A stretch of 64,000 bases of DNA, from positions 186,001 through 250,000 of the forward strand of contig NZ_JODC01000006.1 in the NCBI RefSeq assembly GCF_000720765.1. The letters run 5' to 3'. Shown in pieces: positions 32,301 through 41,752 of this stretch. Positions within the stretch are counted from its first letter, which is position 1. Each line of letters opens with the position of its first letter. A program made the position numbers and the translations under genes. A model generated the notes under the pieces. That model was not told the origin of the DNA, searched no databases, and worked only from the letters and a program-made list of their open reading frames with translations. The DNA comes from Streptomyces sp. NRRL S-646. Lineage in GTDB: Bacteria > Actinomycetota > Actinomycetes > Streptomycetales > Streptomycetaceae.

Positions 32301-33088
32301 CTCTCGGCGGCACCGGCGGTCTGCGCGGGCTCGGCGAACCCGGTGGCGGCCTTACGGGCGGTCCGGCGACGCGTACGCCGCGGCGCGCCGTCCTCCTCGG
32401 CCTGCTCGGCAGCCGGAGCGGCGACGGGCTCCTCAACAGCCGGCACCTCTTCGGCACCGGGGGTCTCCTCGACCGTCGTGGCCACACGGCGCGTGGCACG
32501 ACGACGGGTACGACGCGGAGCGGCGTCCTCGGCCGGCTCTGCAGCCTCGGCGGCGGGCGCCTCGGCCACGGCGGTCGTCTCGGTGTCCTCGGCGGCGGGC
32601 GCCTCGGTGGTCACGGGCGCCTCGCCGGGCGCCGACACACGGCGCGTGGCACGACGACGGGTACGACGCGGAGCGGCGTCCTCGTCGGGCTCAGCGGCCG
32701 CCTCGGCAGGAACCTCGGCGACGGCCGCGCTCTCCCGCTCCTCGACCGGAGCGGCAGCGGCCACCACGGTCTCGGCGGCCTCGGCGGCAGCGGTCGCCCC
32801 GGCAGGCGCGGACACCCGGCGGGTCGCACGACGACGCGTACGCCCGGCAGGCGCGGCCTCCTCGACAACCGCAGGCGCCTCAGCGAACTCTTCGGAATCG
32901 TCGGGCTTCTTTTCGCTGTCGCTGTCGGCCGGTATGGCCGGCGCGACGATCTCCTCCGGGGTCTCGGAGGCGCCCGCGGCGGGGGGACCCGCCGGGCGTG
33001 AAGCGGCACGGCGCCGACGACGCGGCGGCAAGGTGTCGCTGGGGGTGTTCAGTTCGGAACCCTCAGTGGGTTCGGTCGGCTCGAGCAT
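29318..33088 (-). CDS. rne: RNase E/G family ribonuclease with N- and C-terminal low-complexity scaffolds
   Basis: This endoribonuclease of mRNA decay and rRNA processing is 1256 residues, with the catalytic core in the middle. An S1 domain lies around residues 555-640 (GNVYLGKVQNVLPSMEAAFIDIG split there). The metal-binding aspartates are in VVDVNTG and VIDFIDM, and the zinc link is C920-VH-C923. The ~500 residues before it are acidic stretches alternating with TRRRATRRVSAP modules (at least five). After the core come more such modules and a Lys/Ala tail (KKTAAKKTAAKK type) like histone H1 C-termini. Central placement of the core with flanking scaffolds is known for S. coelicolor RNase ES. 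GGGAG precedes the ATG. Confidence 0.96.
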   Translation of the reverse strand: MLEPTEPTEGSELNTPSDTLPPRRRRRAASRPAGPPAAGASETPEEIVAPAIPADSDSEKKPDDSEEFAEAPAVVEEAAPAGRTRRRATRRVSAPAGATAAAEAAETVVAAAAPVEERESAAVAEVPAEAAAEPDEDAAPRRTRRRATRRVSAPGEAPVTTEAPAAEDTETTAVAEAPAAEAAEPAEDAAPRRTRRRATRRVATTVEETPGAEEVPAVEEPVAAPAAEQAEEDGAPRRTRRRTARKAATGFAEPAQTAGAAESVEDEGPRRPARPAVAVFQAPVFTEPQFQTPQRAAAEAAAEAETVEPEELPEEQAGARRRRRRRGAAAGEEAEPQAVETTVEDEAEEADESAEDAAEGDESEETGSRRRRRRGGRRRRRGESAESAGEDELEESDELAAVQAGRADEDAADTAEQVEDDEEDEAGESGGSSSSSRRRRRRRRRAGDTSADIEPGDGDPERTVVKVREPRPKAEPSDEVQSIKGSTRLEAKKQRRREGREQGRRRVPIITEAEFLARREAVERVMVVRQSGERTQIGVLEDGVLVEHYVNKEQSTSYVGNVYLGKVQNVLPSMEAAFIDIGKGRNAVLYAGEVNFEALGMANGPRRIESALKSGQSVLVQVTKDPIGHKGARLTSQVSLPGRYLVYVPEGSMTGISRKLPDTERARLKTILKKIVPEDAGVIVRTAAEGASEDELRRDVERLQAQWEDIQKKSKNGNAPTLLYGEPDMTVRVVRDIFNEDFTKVVVSGDDAWETIHGYVSHVAPDLADRLSKWTSEVDVFATYRIDEQLAKALDRKVWLPSGGSLVIDRTEAMVVVDVNTGKFTGQGGNLEETVTRNNLEAAEEIVRQLRLRDLGGIIVIDFIDMVLESNRDLVLRRLLECLGRDRTKHQVAEVTSLGLVQMTRKRVGQGLLESFSETCVHCNGRGVIVHMEQPSAPGGGGKRKKRGRGGDGHVHEHEAVAAVEAPEAVEETEAEVAAEAAAPVALSEPAFAPDEELYSSVAEAEAAVGRGRSRRRASRRASAPAGAPRREAPRYEEAEAPTAQDVTVEAEVERPVQPEPAAEALAEPAAVEDAVVQTAPAEAPAVEEAAPKGRTRRRATRKVSAPAGSPAGAEAAVVTVAETAPVAEAPVVAEAETAAETPAESAAPARPRRRAVRKETAPTASEETAVVVVPSGAEEPAAAEESAEEAAPAKKTAARKTAKKATAKKAATKKTAAKKTAAKKVTAKKAATTAKTAAAKSTAKKTTVSAAADES
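32484..32686 (-). repeat. rne: long direct repeats inside the rne N-terminal region
   Basis: The block encoding the RTRRRATRR module occurs almost identically at about 32485-32530 and 32635-32680, with weaker copies at ~30000, ~29790, ~32360 and ~32810. Such near-identical repeats can recombine, so module number may vary between strains. Confidence 0.7.
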
Positions 33089-33351
33089 GCGGGCATTTCT
33101 CCCGTCAGGCTCCCGGGCGCCGCGCCCGGTCCGGCGTTGATCGCCGGTGACGTCCGCGGCTCGCGCGATGCGCGGTGCCGCCGTCCGGGGCGCGGGCGCC
33201 GCACGGGAGCTCTCTGTGTCCTGTCTCGCCGGTTCCGTACACCGAATGCATACGGCCTGGCGAAAGTCTTCTGTGTCGGTGCGCTGCCCGACCCAGGTGG
33301 CTCCCGAGTACGAGGGCGGCGCTTCGACGTCCGTCCTTCGCGGGACCTTCC

Positions 33352-34158
33352 TTACGCCGACGCCTTCGCGGCGGCAGCGGAATCGGCCGTGGGTCGGGCC
33401 GTCGCTGCCTCGCGGTCGGGCGCGAGCGGGTCGGTCACCGTGCCGGTCTCTTCATCGAGCAGCCCCTGCGCCAGCCTGGTCACCGCAGCGGGGACCGGCG
33501 GCGCCAGGTCGGCCACGGCGCGGAGACCGGACAGGACGTCGTCGGGTCGTACGGCAGGCGTCACGTGCCGAACAACCAGCCGCAGTATCGCACAGGGCTG
33601 GTCGGTCGGCCTATCAGCCGGATCACTATGCGTTTCAAGATGTACGACCGCGGGGCGGGCGTCGAATGTCCGCACGCCGTTCTTGGTCATGCGCTGGACC
33701 TCGACGGCCTCGGCGGTGTTGAAGGCCGAAACGGCCCGCTCCGCCTCGGCCGGGTCCACGCCGTCCAGTCGCAGCTCCCACACGGAAGCCGTGAGCCGGT
33801 CGGCGAGCCCGGACATCCGGGCCTCGACCGCGTCGACGACATCGAGCCCGGCGGGCAGCGACTCGTCGAGCAGGATCCTCAACTTCTCCGGATCCCGCGC
33901 CTCGGTGAGGGCGATCTCCAGATACTCCGCCTCACTGCCCGTGCCGGTGGGTGCGGCATTGGCGTACGACACCTTCGGATGCGGCGTGAACCCCGCCGAG
34001 TACGCCATGGGCACCTCGGCACGGCGCAGCGCACGCTCGAAGGCGCGCTGGAAGTCACGGTGGCTGGTGAACCGGAGGCGGCCGCGCTTGGTGTAGCGCA
34101 GTCGGATGCGCTGCACCGCGGGTGCGGGCGGCGGGCCTTCGGGCTGTCGCTTGCCCAG
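33352..34158 (-). CDS. TIGR03936-type (DUF2344) radical-SAM-associated protein
   Basis: The core begins QRIRLRYTKRGRLRFTSHRDFQ and contains GFTPHPKVSYANA, the signature of the DUF2344 family that accompanies TIGR03960 radical SAM proteins. A GTG at 34116 gives 254 residues but has no ribosome binding site. Extending the frame upstream adds GKRQPEGPPPAPAV to a CTG at 34158, which has AAGGA about 10 nt upstream; I give this longer form with reservation. There is no ATG, GTG or TTG between. The C-terminal 50 residues are Ala/Pro/Asp-rich. The partner radical SAM gene is at 36812, separated by three other genes. Function of the pair is unknown. Confidence 0.8.
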   Translation of the reverse strand: MGKRQPEGPPPAPAVQRIRLRYTKRGRLRFTSHRDFQRAFERALRRAEVPMAYSAGFTPHPKVSYANAAPTGTGSEAEYLEIALTEARDPEKLRILLDESLPAGLDVVDAVEARMSGLADRLTASVWELRLDGVDPAEAERAVSAFNTAEAVEVQRMTKNGVRTFDARPAVVHLETHSDPADRPTDQPCAILRLVVRHVTPAVRPDDVLSGLRAVADLAPPVPAAVTRLAQGLLDEETGTVTDPLAPDREAATARPTADSAAAAKASA

Positions 34159-34164
34159 TGTCGT

Positions 34165-35244
34165 TCAGTCCTTCGTGAGAGCGGTCGTACTGCTACCAAG
34201 AGTACGTGTCTCGCGGCCCGGAGGTTCCCGCCGGTCCACTGCCTCGGTCCGATCGGGCTCCCCGAAGAGCATCCGCCGGAACTCGGCGCGCGCCTGTCGC
34301 GCGGACTCCCGGGCGGAGGCGAGCGCCAGCCGGGTGGCCCGCCCCACACTGCGCGCCGCCTCGGCGGCGGGCCGCAGCACGGCATCCCGTACGACATGTC
34401 CGACGGGAGTGAGCACGGTCCGGTAGACCCAGCGCACCGGCTCCACGAAGATCCACCGGAAGAGGGTCCCGAGAGCCCGCCCCACGGCGAGCGAGATCCG
34501 CCCGGCCACCCGCCAGGCATGCCCGATCGCCTGCCCCACCTCGCGCCCGACGACGGCGAGGAACCGCCCGACGGGCACCAGCACCCACCGCCACAGCGCG
34601 AGCGCGGGCAGCACGAACAGCACCCGCCCCACCCAGTACAGCCCGATCCCGACCCCGGTGGCGACGGTGCGCGCGACCCAGGCGATCGCCCGGCCGACCG
34701 GCGCGAGCACCCACTCGTACACCCACATCGCGGGAACGACGACGAGATACCGCACCAGCCACGCGGCACCGGCGTACACACCGGCCCCGAGCAGGGCGAG
34801 CACCGCCCCGATCCCGCTGAGCACCCACATCACGCCATGCCCGACAGGCGTGAGAAGGCGCGCGTACACCCACACCAGGGCCTGCCCCAACGGAGTCAGG
34901 GCGTAGCGGTGGAACCACTTCAGCGGCACAACCACGAGCACGTTCCCGAGCCACCCCAACGCCCTGCCGAGCGGCACGACGACATAGCGCCAAAGCCCCA
35001 CGAAGGGCCATACGAACACGGCCCGCGCCACCCACAACAACGCCCGTCCCACCGGCCGGAACACGGTGCTGTTCAGAAACCGCCCGGCGACCACGAGCGC
35101 ATCCCACGCCATCCGTACCGGCACGACCAGCACAAGCACGACGATCCGCACGGGAAGGCGGATCGCAACGACGAGGCACCCTTCGGGCGACTGTCGCGCG
35201 GGCTGCTGTCCGGGGTGTTCGGCGGGCGGCTTCTGCAGATCCAT
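34165..35244 (-). CDS. hydrophobic membrane protein built of repeated xP(V/L)G(R/H) modules
   Basis: This 359-residue protein is of unrecognised family. From residue ~45 it consists of hydrophobic/aromatic segments in which a motif of the form W-x2-(V/L)-L-x-P-(V/L)-G-(R/H/Q) recurs about every 25-35 residues: FRPVGRALLW, VVPLGRALGW, LTPLGQALVW, LTPVGHGVMW, LAPVGRAIAW, LVPVGRFLAV, LTPVGHVVRD. Many segments end in a tryptophan. The C-terminus is basic and Ala-rich. The stop is 6 nt from the CTG start of the DUF2344 gene, so the two are coupled. Start assignment (ATG 35244) is uncertain. Confidence 0.6.
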   Translation of the reverse strand: MDLQKPPAEHPGQQPARQSPEGCLVVAIRLPVRIVVLVLVVPVRMAWDALVVAGRFLNSTVFRPVGRALLWVARAVFVWPFVGLWRYVVVPLGRALGWLGNVLVVVPLKWFHRYALTPLGQALVWVYARLLTPVGHGVMWVLSGIGAVLALLGAGVYAGAAWLVRYLVVVPAMWVYEWVLAPVGRAIAWVARTVATGVGIGLYWVGRVLFVLPALALWRWVLVPVGRFLAVVGREVGQAIGHAWRVAGRISLAVGRALGTLFRWIFVEPVRWVYRTVLTPVGHVVRDAVLRPAAEAARSVGRATRLALASARESARQARAEFRRMLFGEPDRTEAVDRREPPGRETRTLGSSTTALTKD

Positions 35245-35365
35245 ACCCCCACAGACGCCGGGGCCGCCCGTCCGGATCCCTCGTCGGAGCGCCGATGAGT
35301 TCCGGAGCCCGGCGGGGTCTACCTCCACACCAGCGAAAGTCACGCGCGAGCTCTGTGAGGGGACC

Positions 35366-36061
35366 ATGACCACCCACGCACTACCACCCGTCGTCGACGC
35401 CGCCACCTGGGAGCACAGGCTGCAGACACTGCGCGCCCGGGAGAAGGCCGCGACGCGGGAGCTCGACGCCATCGCCGCCGAGCGCCGACGGCTGCCGATG
35501 GTCGAGATGCCCGACTACACCCTCGAGGGCGAGGACGGCCCGGTCCGGCTGGCGGACGTCTTCGAAGGCAGGAGGCAGCTGATCGTCTACAACCACATGT
35601 GGTTCGCCGGCCAGGAATGGCAGTGCCCGGGCTGCACGGGCTTCACCTCGCAGTACACCCGCCTGGAGTTCCTGGACAACTACGACGCGCGCTTCGTCGT
35701 CGTCACCCAGGGCCCCATCGAAGAGGCACTCGCCTACAAGCGGCGCGTCGGCAACCGCATGGCCTGGTACTCGACCGCCGACAGCTCCTTCGGGACCGAC
35801 GTCGGCGCACCGCCCGGCGGCGGATTCGCGGTCAACGTCTTCCTGCGCCACGGCGACACCGTCTATCGCACCTGGCACACCAACGGCCGCGGCACCGAGC
35901 AGATCGGTCACAGCTTCGCGCTGATCGATCTCCTCCCGTACGGCCGCCAGGAGGAATGGCAGGACTCTCCCGAGGGCTGGCCCCAGTCCCCCACCTACAG
36001 CCGGTGGGCATCGTCCAAGGACATCGCTGCGCTCTACGGCCCGGGCTCCGGCGACAGCTGA
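35366..36061 (+). CDS. DUF899 family thioredoxin-like protein
   Basis: This 231-residue protein matches the DUF899 pattern: LPMVEMPDYTLEG, LADVFEGRRQLIVYNHMW, the CPGC motif in WQCPGCTGFTSQ, and WYSTADSSFGTDVG. The CPGC pair suggests thioredoxin-type chemistry, but no reaction is established for the family. The ATG has TGAGGGGACC upstream. It is the only plus-strand gene between the two halves of the radical-SAM pair, and its 3' end overlaps the convergent GT2 gene by 28 bp. This placement suggests an insertion into an older gene order. Confidence 0.85.
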   Translation: MTTHALPPVVDAATWEHRLQTLRAREKAATRELDAIAAERRRLPMVEMPDYTLEGEDGPVRLADVFEGRRQLIVYNHMWFAGQEWQCPGCTGFTSQYTRLEFLDNYDARFVVVTQGPIEEALAYKRRVGNRMAWYSTADSSFGTDVGAPPGGGFAVNVFLRHGDTVYRTWHTNGRGTEQIGHSFALIDLLPYGRQEEWQDSPEGWPQSPTYSRWASSKDIAALYGPGSGDS

Positions 36062-36811
36062 ACCCCGGTGTCGGCCCACGCCCGGATGGCCTCCGCATGC
36101 TCACGGATCAGGGACATACGGGCCTCCCATTCCGCCCCGCTGCGATGGTCGGGGTGGGCGGTGATCTGGCCGCCGTGCTTGCGGTAGGCAAGTCCGGTCT
36201 CGCCGATGAACCATCCGTCCGCCAAGGCGTCCAGACCGAGCAGGAGCCCGGTGTCGCCCGAGGCGGGCAGGGCCATCCAGCCGCCCAGCAGCGCCAGCAG
36301 GGAGCGCCTCACGCACAGGGTGGCGGGGTGGACCTGCGGCCGGTGGTGTTCGGCCCAGAAGCCGAACTCGCTTCCCCTGGGGAGCCGGCCCGGTTGCGGG
36401 TCGCTCGATTCGAACGAGACGGTGCTGCCGTCCTCGAGGAGATCGACGACCCGCGACGTGGTCCAGCCGACCGAGGCGTCCTCCTCCAGCACGGCGATGT
36501 CCCGGGCGAGAGTTCCGGCGGTGAGCTGGTCATCGGCGTCCAGCGTCTTCACATAGGCACCGGTCGAGCGCGCGAACGCCATGGTCCGTGCCACGTGCGG
36601 GCCGCCGGCGCGGGACGCCGCAACCCGGATCCGTGGATCGTCGGCCGGCAGATACGACTGTGCACGCACGTCGCTGCCGTCCTCCTGTACGCACCACTCC
36701 CATGACCACCCGTCAGGAAGATCCTGCTGGAGGAGAGAGGCGTAGGCGTCGGGAAGGAAACGGACAGCGCCGCCGTGCACCGGCGTGACGACGGAGACGA
36801 CGGGGTTCACG

Positions 36812-36828
<17 letters not shown>
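36034..36828 (-). CDS. glycosyltransferase family 2
   Basis: This protein of about 264 residues has a GT-A start (VVSVVTPVHGGAVRFLPDAYASL), VQEDGS in place of the usual DDGS, and the metal-binding KTLDADDQL. LPRGSEFGFWAEHH and CVRRSLLALLGGW follow. The GTG at 36828 overlaps the end of the radical SAM gene; a GTG at 36810, one base after that stop codon, is an equally good start. It is thus translationally coupled to the radical SAM gene but has no obvious functional tie to it. Acceptor and donor are unknown. Confidence 0.83.
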
Positions 36829-38791
<1,963 letters not shown>

Positions 38792-38883
38792 CTCGAACCT
38801 TCGTGGGAATGGGCTGATGGGACGACCTGAACTGACAGGGGTGACCATCTAGCCTAACGCGGCCGTGCACCCGCCCCGACCGC

Positions 38884-40389
38884 TCAGACCTGCATCCCGT
38901 CCTTGACCTCCCGCCAGGCCCCCGGCACCTGTGTCTCCACGGCCGTGGCGCGCGCCTCCTCGCGGCCGTAGAGCACTCCGTACGTGAACGAGCTCTCCCC
39001 CGCCGCGTGGGCCACGGCGGACAGCTCGCGCAGGGTCTGGCGGGTCATGAAGCTGTCCTGGTGGTCGCCGAGCAGGTTCTGGAGGGACTTCATCGATTTG
39101 GTCAGCGCGGTCGCCGGGCTGCCGAGGGCCGGTGTGGCGGCCTCCGCCGAGTACCGCGTCCGCTTGGCCTTCTTGCGGGCCTCGTGCAGGGCGAGGTCGC
39201 GTTCGTGGCCGGGTTCCAGGGCGATGGCCTGCTCGACCAGCTCGGACAGCTTTGCGAAGTCCTTCCGTACGGCCTTGGCGATCACCTTCTCCGGCTTTCC
39301 GGCGGCCGCCTCCAGCACCGGCGGGTCCGCGACCAGCGCGTCCAGGCTGTCGAGCAGCTTCAGATAGCGCTGGGAGTCCAGGACGCCGGTCAGACGGCGG
39401 CGCGATCCGCCGCGGCGGGCGTTCATCCAGGTGCGCAGCCGGGTGCGGATGGGCCCGGAGAGCAGTGTCCTGGGCAGTTCGTCCAGGGCCGCCGACAGCC
39501 GCTCGGTCAGCACCTCCCGGTCCCGGTCCACACCGAGCTCGCCGGCCAGCCACTTCAGTTCGACGCCGATGGGGTCGGTGACGGTCCGGTCGAGGACCTT
39601 GCCGTACGAGCGGAAGGCGCTGCGCATACGGCGGGTGGCGACGCGCATGCGGTGCACGGAGTCGTACACGTCCTGGCGTACGGCAGGGTCGAGTTCGATG
39701 ATCGCGTCGCGCTGCTCGCGGACGTAGGCGAGGACGTGGTCGCCGGCCGTCACCGGCGGCTTCACCTGCTGCTTCTTCCTGCGCTTCTTCTTCGGCGCGG
39801 TCTCCGCCAGGGCCCGGGCCAGCTTGGAGGCCGATGCGGAGGGTCGTACGCCCGCCTTGCGCAGCCGCTTGTCGACCTTGTCGAGGAAGGCGGGGTCGCC
39901 GCCGTCGGCGAGTTCCACCTCCAGCTCGGTCCACTGGGCCGAACCGCCGTCGCCGGTGAGCCGTTCGGCGCGTACGGCGTCCACGCTGACCTCCGCGAGC
40001 AGCCGGCCCCCGGCGTCGACGAGGTCGCGGACGTCGCGGTCGGAGCGCAGCCGGACCACGGGCAGCAGCTCGGCGTCGCGGACCCGGGAGCGGACCAGGC
40101 CGGCGAGGCTGCGCGGGACGGTGTCGGAGAGCGGCGCCTGGATCTCGTCGCGGACGCCGGGGGCGACCGGGAACTTCAGGTGCCAGCCCGCGTCGGCGCC
40201 GCCGGTGCGGCGGCGCAGGGTGATCGCGGACGCGGCGAGGCGTTCGTCGGAGGTGTCGTAGTAGGTGGCGTCCAGATGCGCGACCCCTTTGTCGACGACC
40301 GCGTCGACACCGGCGACGCCTGTCAGGTCGGGCAGGCCGCTGTCGTCGGACTCGTACTTCCGCTCGATCTCCCGCTTTGTGTCCGCCAT
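38884..40389 (-). CDS. CYTH-CHAD domain protein
   Basis: This 501-residue protein starts with a CYTH (triphosphate tunnel metalloenzyme) domain. The ExExK signature is at residues 7-11 (EIERK), with LRRRTGGADAGWHLKFP and further Arg/Glu strands. From about residue 215 it has the all-helical CHAD domain with the conserved VHRMRVATRRMRSAFRS. CHAD domains bind polyphosphate, and CYTH domains hydrolyse triphosphates or related compounds, so a role in polyphosphate metabolism is likely. A basic KKKRRKKQQ linker joins the two. TAGATT lies 6 nt before the ATG with no ribosome binding site, indicating a leaderless mRNA. Confidence 0.93.
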   Translation of the reverse strand: MADTKREIERKYESDDSGLPDLTGVAGVDAVVDKGVAHLDATYYDTSDERLAASAITLRRRTGGADAGWHLKFPVAPGVRDEIQAPLSDTVPRSLAGLVRSRVRDAELLPVVRLRSDRDVRDLVDAGGRLLAEVSVDAVRAERLTGDGGSAQWTELEVELADGGDPAFLDKVDKRLRKAGVRPSASASKLARALAETAPKKKRRKKQQVKPPVTAGDHVLAYVREQRDAIIELDPAVRQDVYDSVHRMRVATRRMRSAFRSYGKVLDRTVTDPIGVELKWLAGELGVDRDREVLTERLSAALDELPRTLLSGPIRTRLRTWMNARRGGSRRRLTGVLDSQRYLKLLDSLDALVADPPVLEAAAGKPEKVIAKAVRKDFAKLSELVEQAIALEPGHERDLALHEARKKAKRTRYSAEAATPALGSPATALTKSMKSLQNLLGDHQDSFMTRQTLRELSAVAHAAGESSFTYGVLYGREEARATAVETQVPGAWREVKDGMQV

Positions 40390-40395
40390 GAACCG

Positions 40396-40401
40396 AATCT
40401 A
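40396..40401 (-). promoter_or_regulatory. -10 box of the CYTH-CHAD gene (leaderless)
   Basis: TAGATT on the minus strand, six bases (CGGTTC), then ATG. Confidence 0.6.
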
Positions 40402-40436
40402 GTTGCTGCGGAACTGGTACGACAGGGGGCGCGGCC

Positions 40437-40503
40437 CCAGCCCGTCCGGCGTTTGAGGACGAGGCCGTTCAGGCCGAAGGGGGTCTGGGGCACAGCCCCC
40501 AGG
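40437..40503 (+). repeat. interspersed repeat family A, copy 2
   Basis: Nearly the same sequence as the copy at 26830-26898, with the CCCGTCCGGCGTTTGAGGAC block, GAGGCCGTTCAGGCCGA and a terminal TGGGG...CCCCCA hairpin. It lies beyond the rodA stop codon and ahead of the CYTH-CHAD promoter. Confidence 0.85.
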
Positions 40504-40552
40504 GCCGCAACCCCCACCCGCCCGCACCGTTCCCGCCGCAACCGCCGGAGGC

Positions 40553-41752
40553 CTACGCCGACATGGGCCTCTGCACCCTGATCGACTGCAGCAGCCCCAC
40601 CGCCATCCACACCGCGAACATCGACGAGCCGCCGTACGACACGAAGGGCAGCGGCAGGCCGGTGACCGGCATGATGCCGAGGGTCATGCCGATGTTCTCG
40701 AAGGTCTGGAAGGCGAACCAGGCGACGATTCCGGCGGCGACGATCGTGCCGTACAGCTCGGTCGAGTCGCGGGCGATCCGGCAGGCGCGCCACAGCACCA
40801 CGCCGAGCAGGAAGATGATCAGCCCCGCGCCGACGAAGCCCAGCTCCTCGCCCGCGACAGTGAAGACGAAGTCCGTCTGCTGCTCGGGCACGAACTGGCC
40901 GGTGGTCTGCGAGCCGTGGAAGAGGCCGGCGCCGGTCAGACCGCCCGAACCGATCGCGATGCGCGCCTGGTTGGTGTTGTAGCCGACGCCCGCCGGGTCG
41001 AGGCTGGGGTTGGCGAAGGCCGCGAAGCGGTTGATCTGGTACTCGTCCAGGATGTGCAGCTGCCAGATGGCGATGCAGCCGACGACGCCGGCCGTGATCA
41101 GGCCGAAGACCCAGCGGTTGGAGGCGCCGGAGGCGAGCAGCACGCCCAGGATGATGGTCACCAGGACCAGGACCGTGCCGAGGTCGGGCATGAGCAGCAC
41201 GATCAGGATGGGTACGGAGGCCAGGCCCAGGGACTGCAGGACCGTGCGGTGGTCGGGGTACGGTCTGTCGCCCGCGTCCACCCGGGCGGCGAGCATCATC
41301 GCCATGCCCAGGATGATCGTGACCTTCACGAACTCGGCGGGCTGCAGGGAGAAGCCGCCGCCGAAGACGATCCAGTTGCGGCTGCCGTTGATGGTGGCGC
41401 CGAGCGGGGTGAGCACCAGCAGGATCAGGAACACCGAGGCGCCGTACAGGATCGGGACGGCGGTGCGCAGGGTGCGGTGGCCGAGCCAGACCGTGCCGGC
41501 CATCAGGGCGAACCCGATGCCGGTGTTCATGATGTGCCGGATGAGGAAGTAGTACTGGTCGCCCTGGTTGATCTCGGTGCGGTTGCGGGTCGCCGAGAAG
41601 ACGAGCACCGAGCCGATCGCCGAGAGCGCGAGGGCCGCCAGCAGCATCGGCCAGTCCAGCCGGCGGGCCACCGAGTCGCGGGCGAAGATGCGGGTCCAGC
41701 CCGCGCGCCGGGGGCCGTACCCGGGGACGGAGAAGCTGCCTGCACCGGTCAT
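40553..41752 (-). CDS. rodA: SEDS-family peptidoglycan glycosyltransferase (RodA/Sfr)
   Basis: This 399-residue protein has about ten membrane segments and SEDS signatures: NGSRNWI, LQPAEFVKV, MPDLGTVLV, the PEQQTDFVFTVAGEELGF loop, and LPLPFVSYGGSS. RodA polymerises glycan strands with its partner PBP2. The ATG overlaps the PBP2 stop (ATGA), so the pair is translationally coupled, in the order mreB-mreC-mreD-PBP2-rodA. From memory the Streptomyces gene is called sfr and belongs to the spore-wall complex. A Pro-rich N-terminal extension of ~30 residues is cytoplasmic. Confidence 0.96.
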   Translation of the reverse strand: MTGAGSFSVPGYGPRRAGWTRIFARDSVARRLDWPMLLAALALSAIGSVLVFSATRNRTEINQGDQYYFLIRHIMNTGIGFALMAGTVWLGHRTLRTAVPILYGASVFLILLVLTPLGATINGSRNWIVFGGGFSLQPAEFVKVTIILGMAMMLAARVDAGDRPYPDHRTVLQSLGLASVPILIVLLMPDLGTVLVLVTIILGVLLASGASNRWVFGLITAGVVGCIAIWQLHILDEYQINRFAAFANPSLDPAGVGYNTNQARIAIGSGGLTGAGLFHGSQTTGQFVPEQQTDFVFTVAGEELGFVGAGLIIFLLGVVLWRACRIARDSTELYGTIVAAGIVAWFAFQTFENIGMTLGIMPVTGLPLPFVSYGGSSMFAVWMAVGLLQSIRVQRPMSA

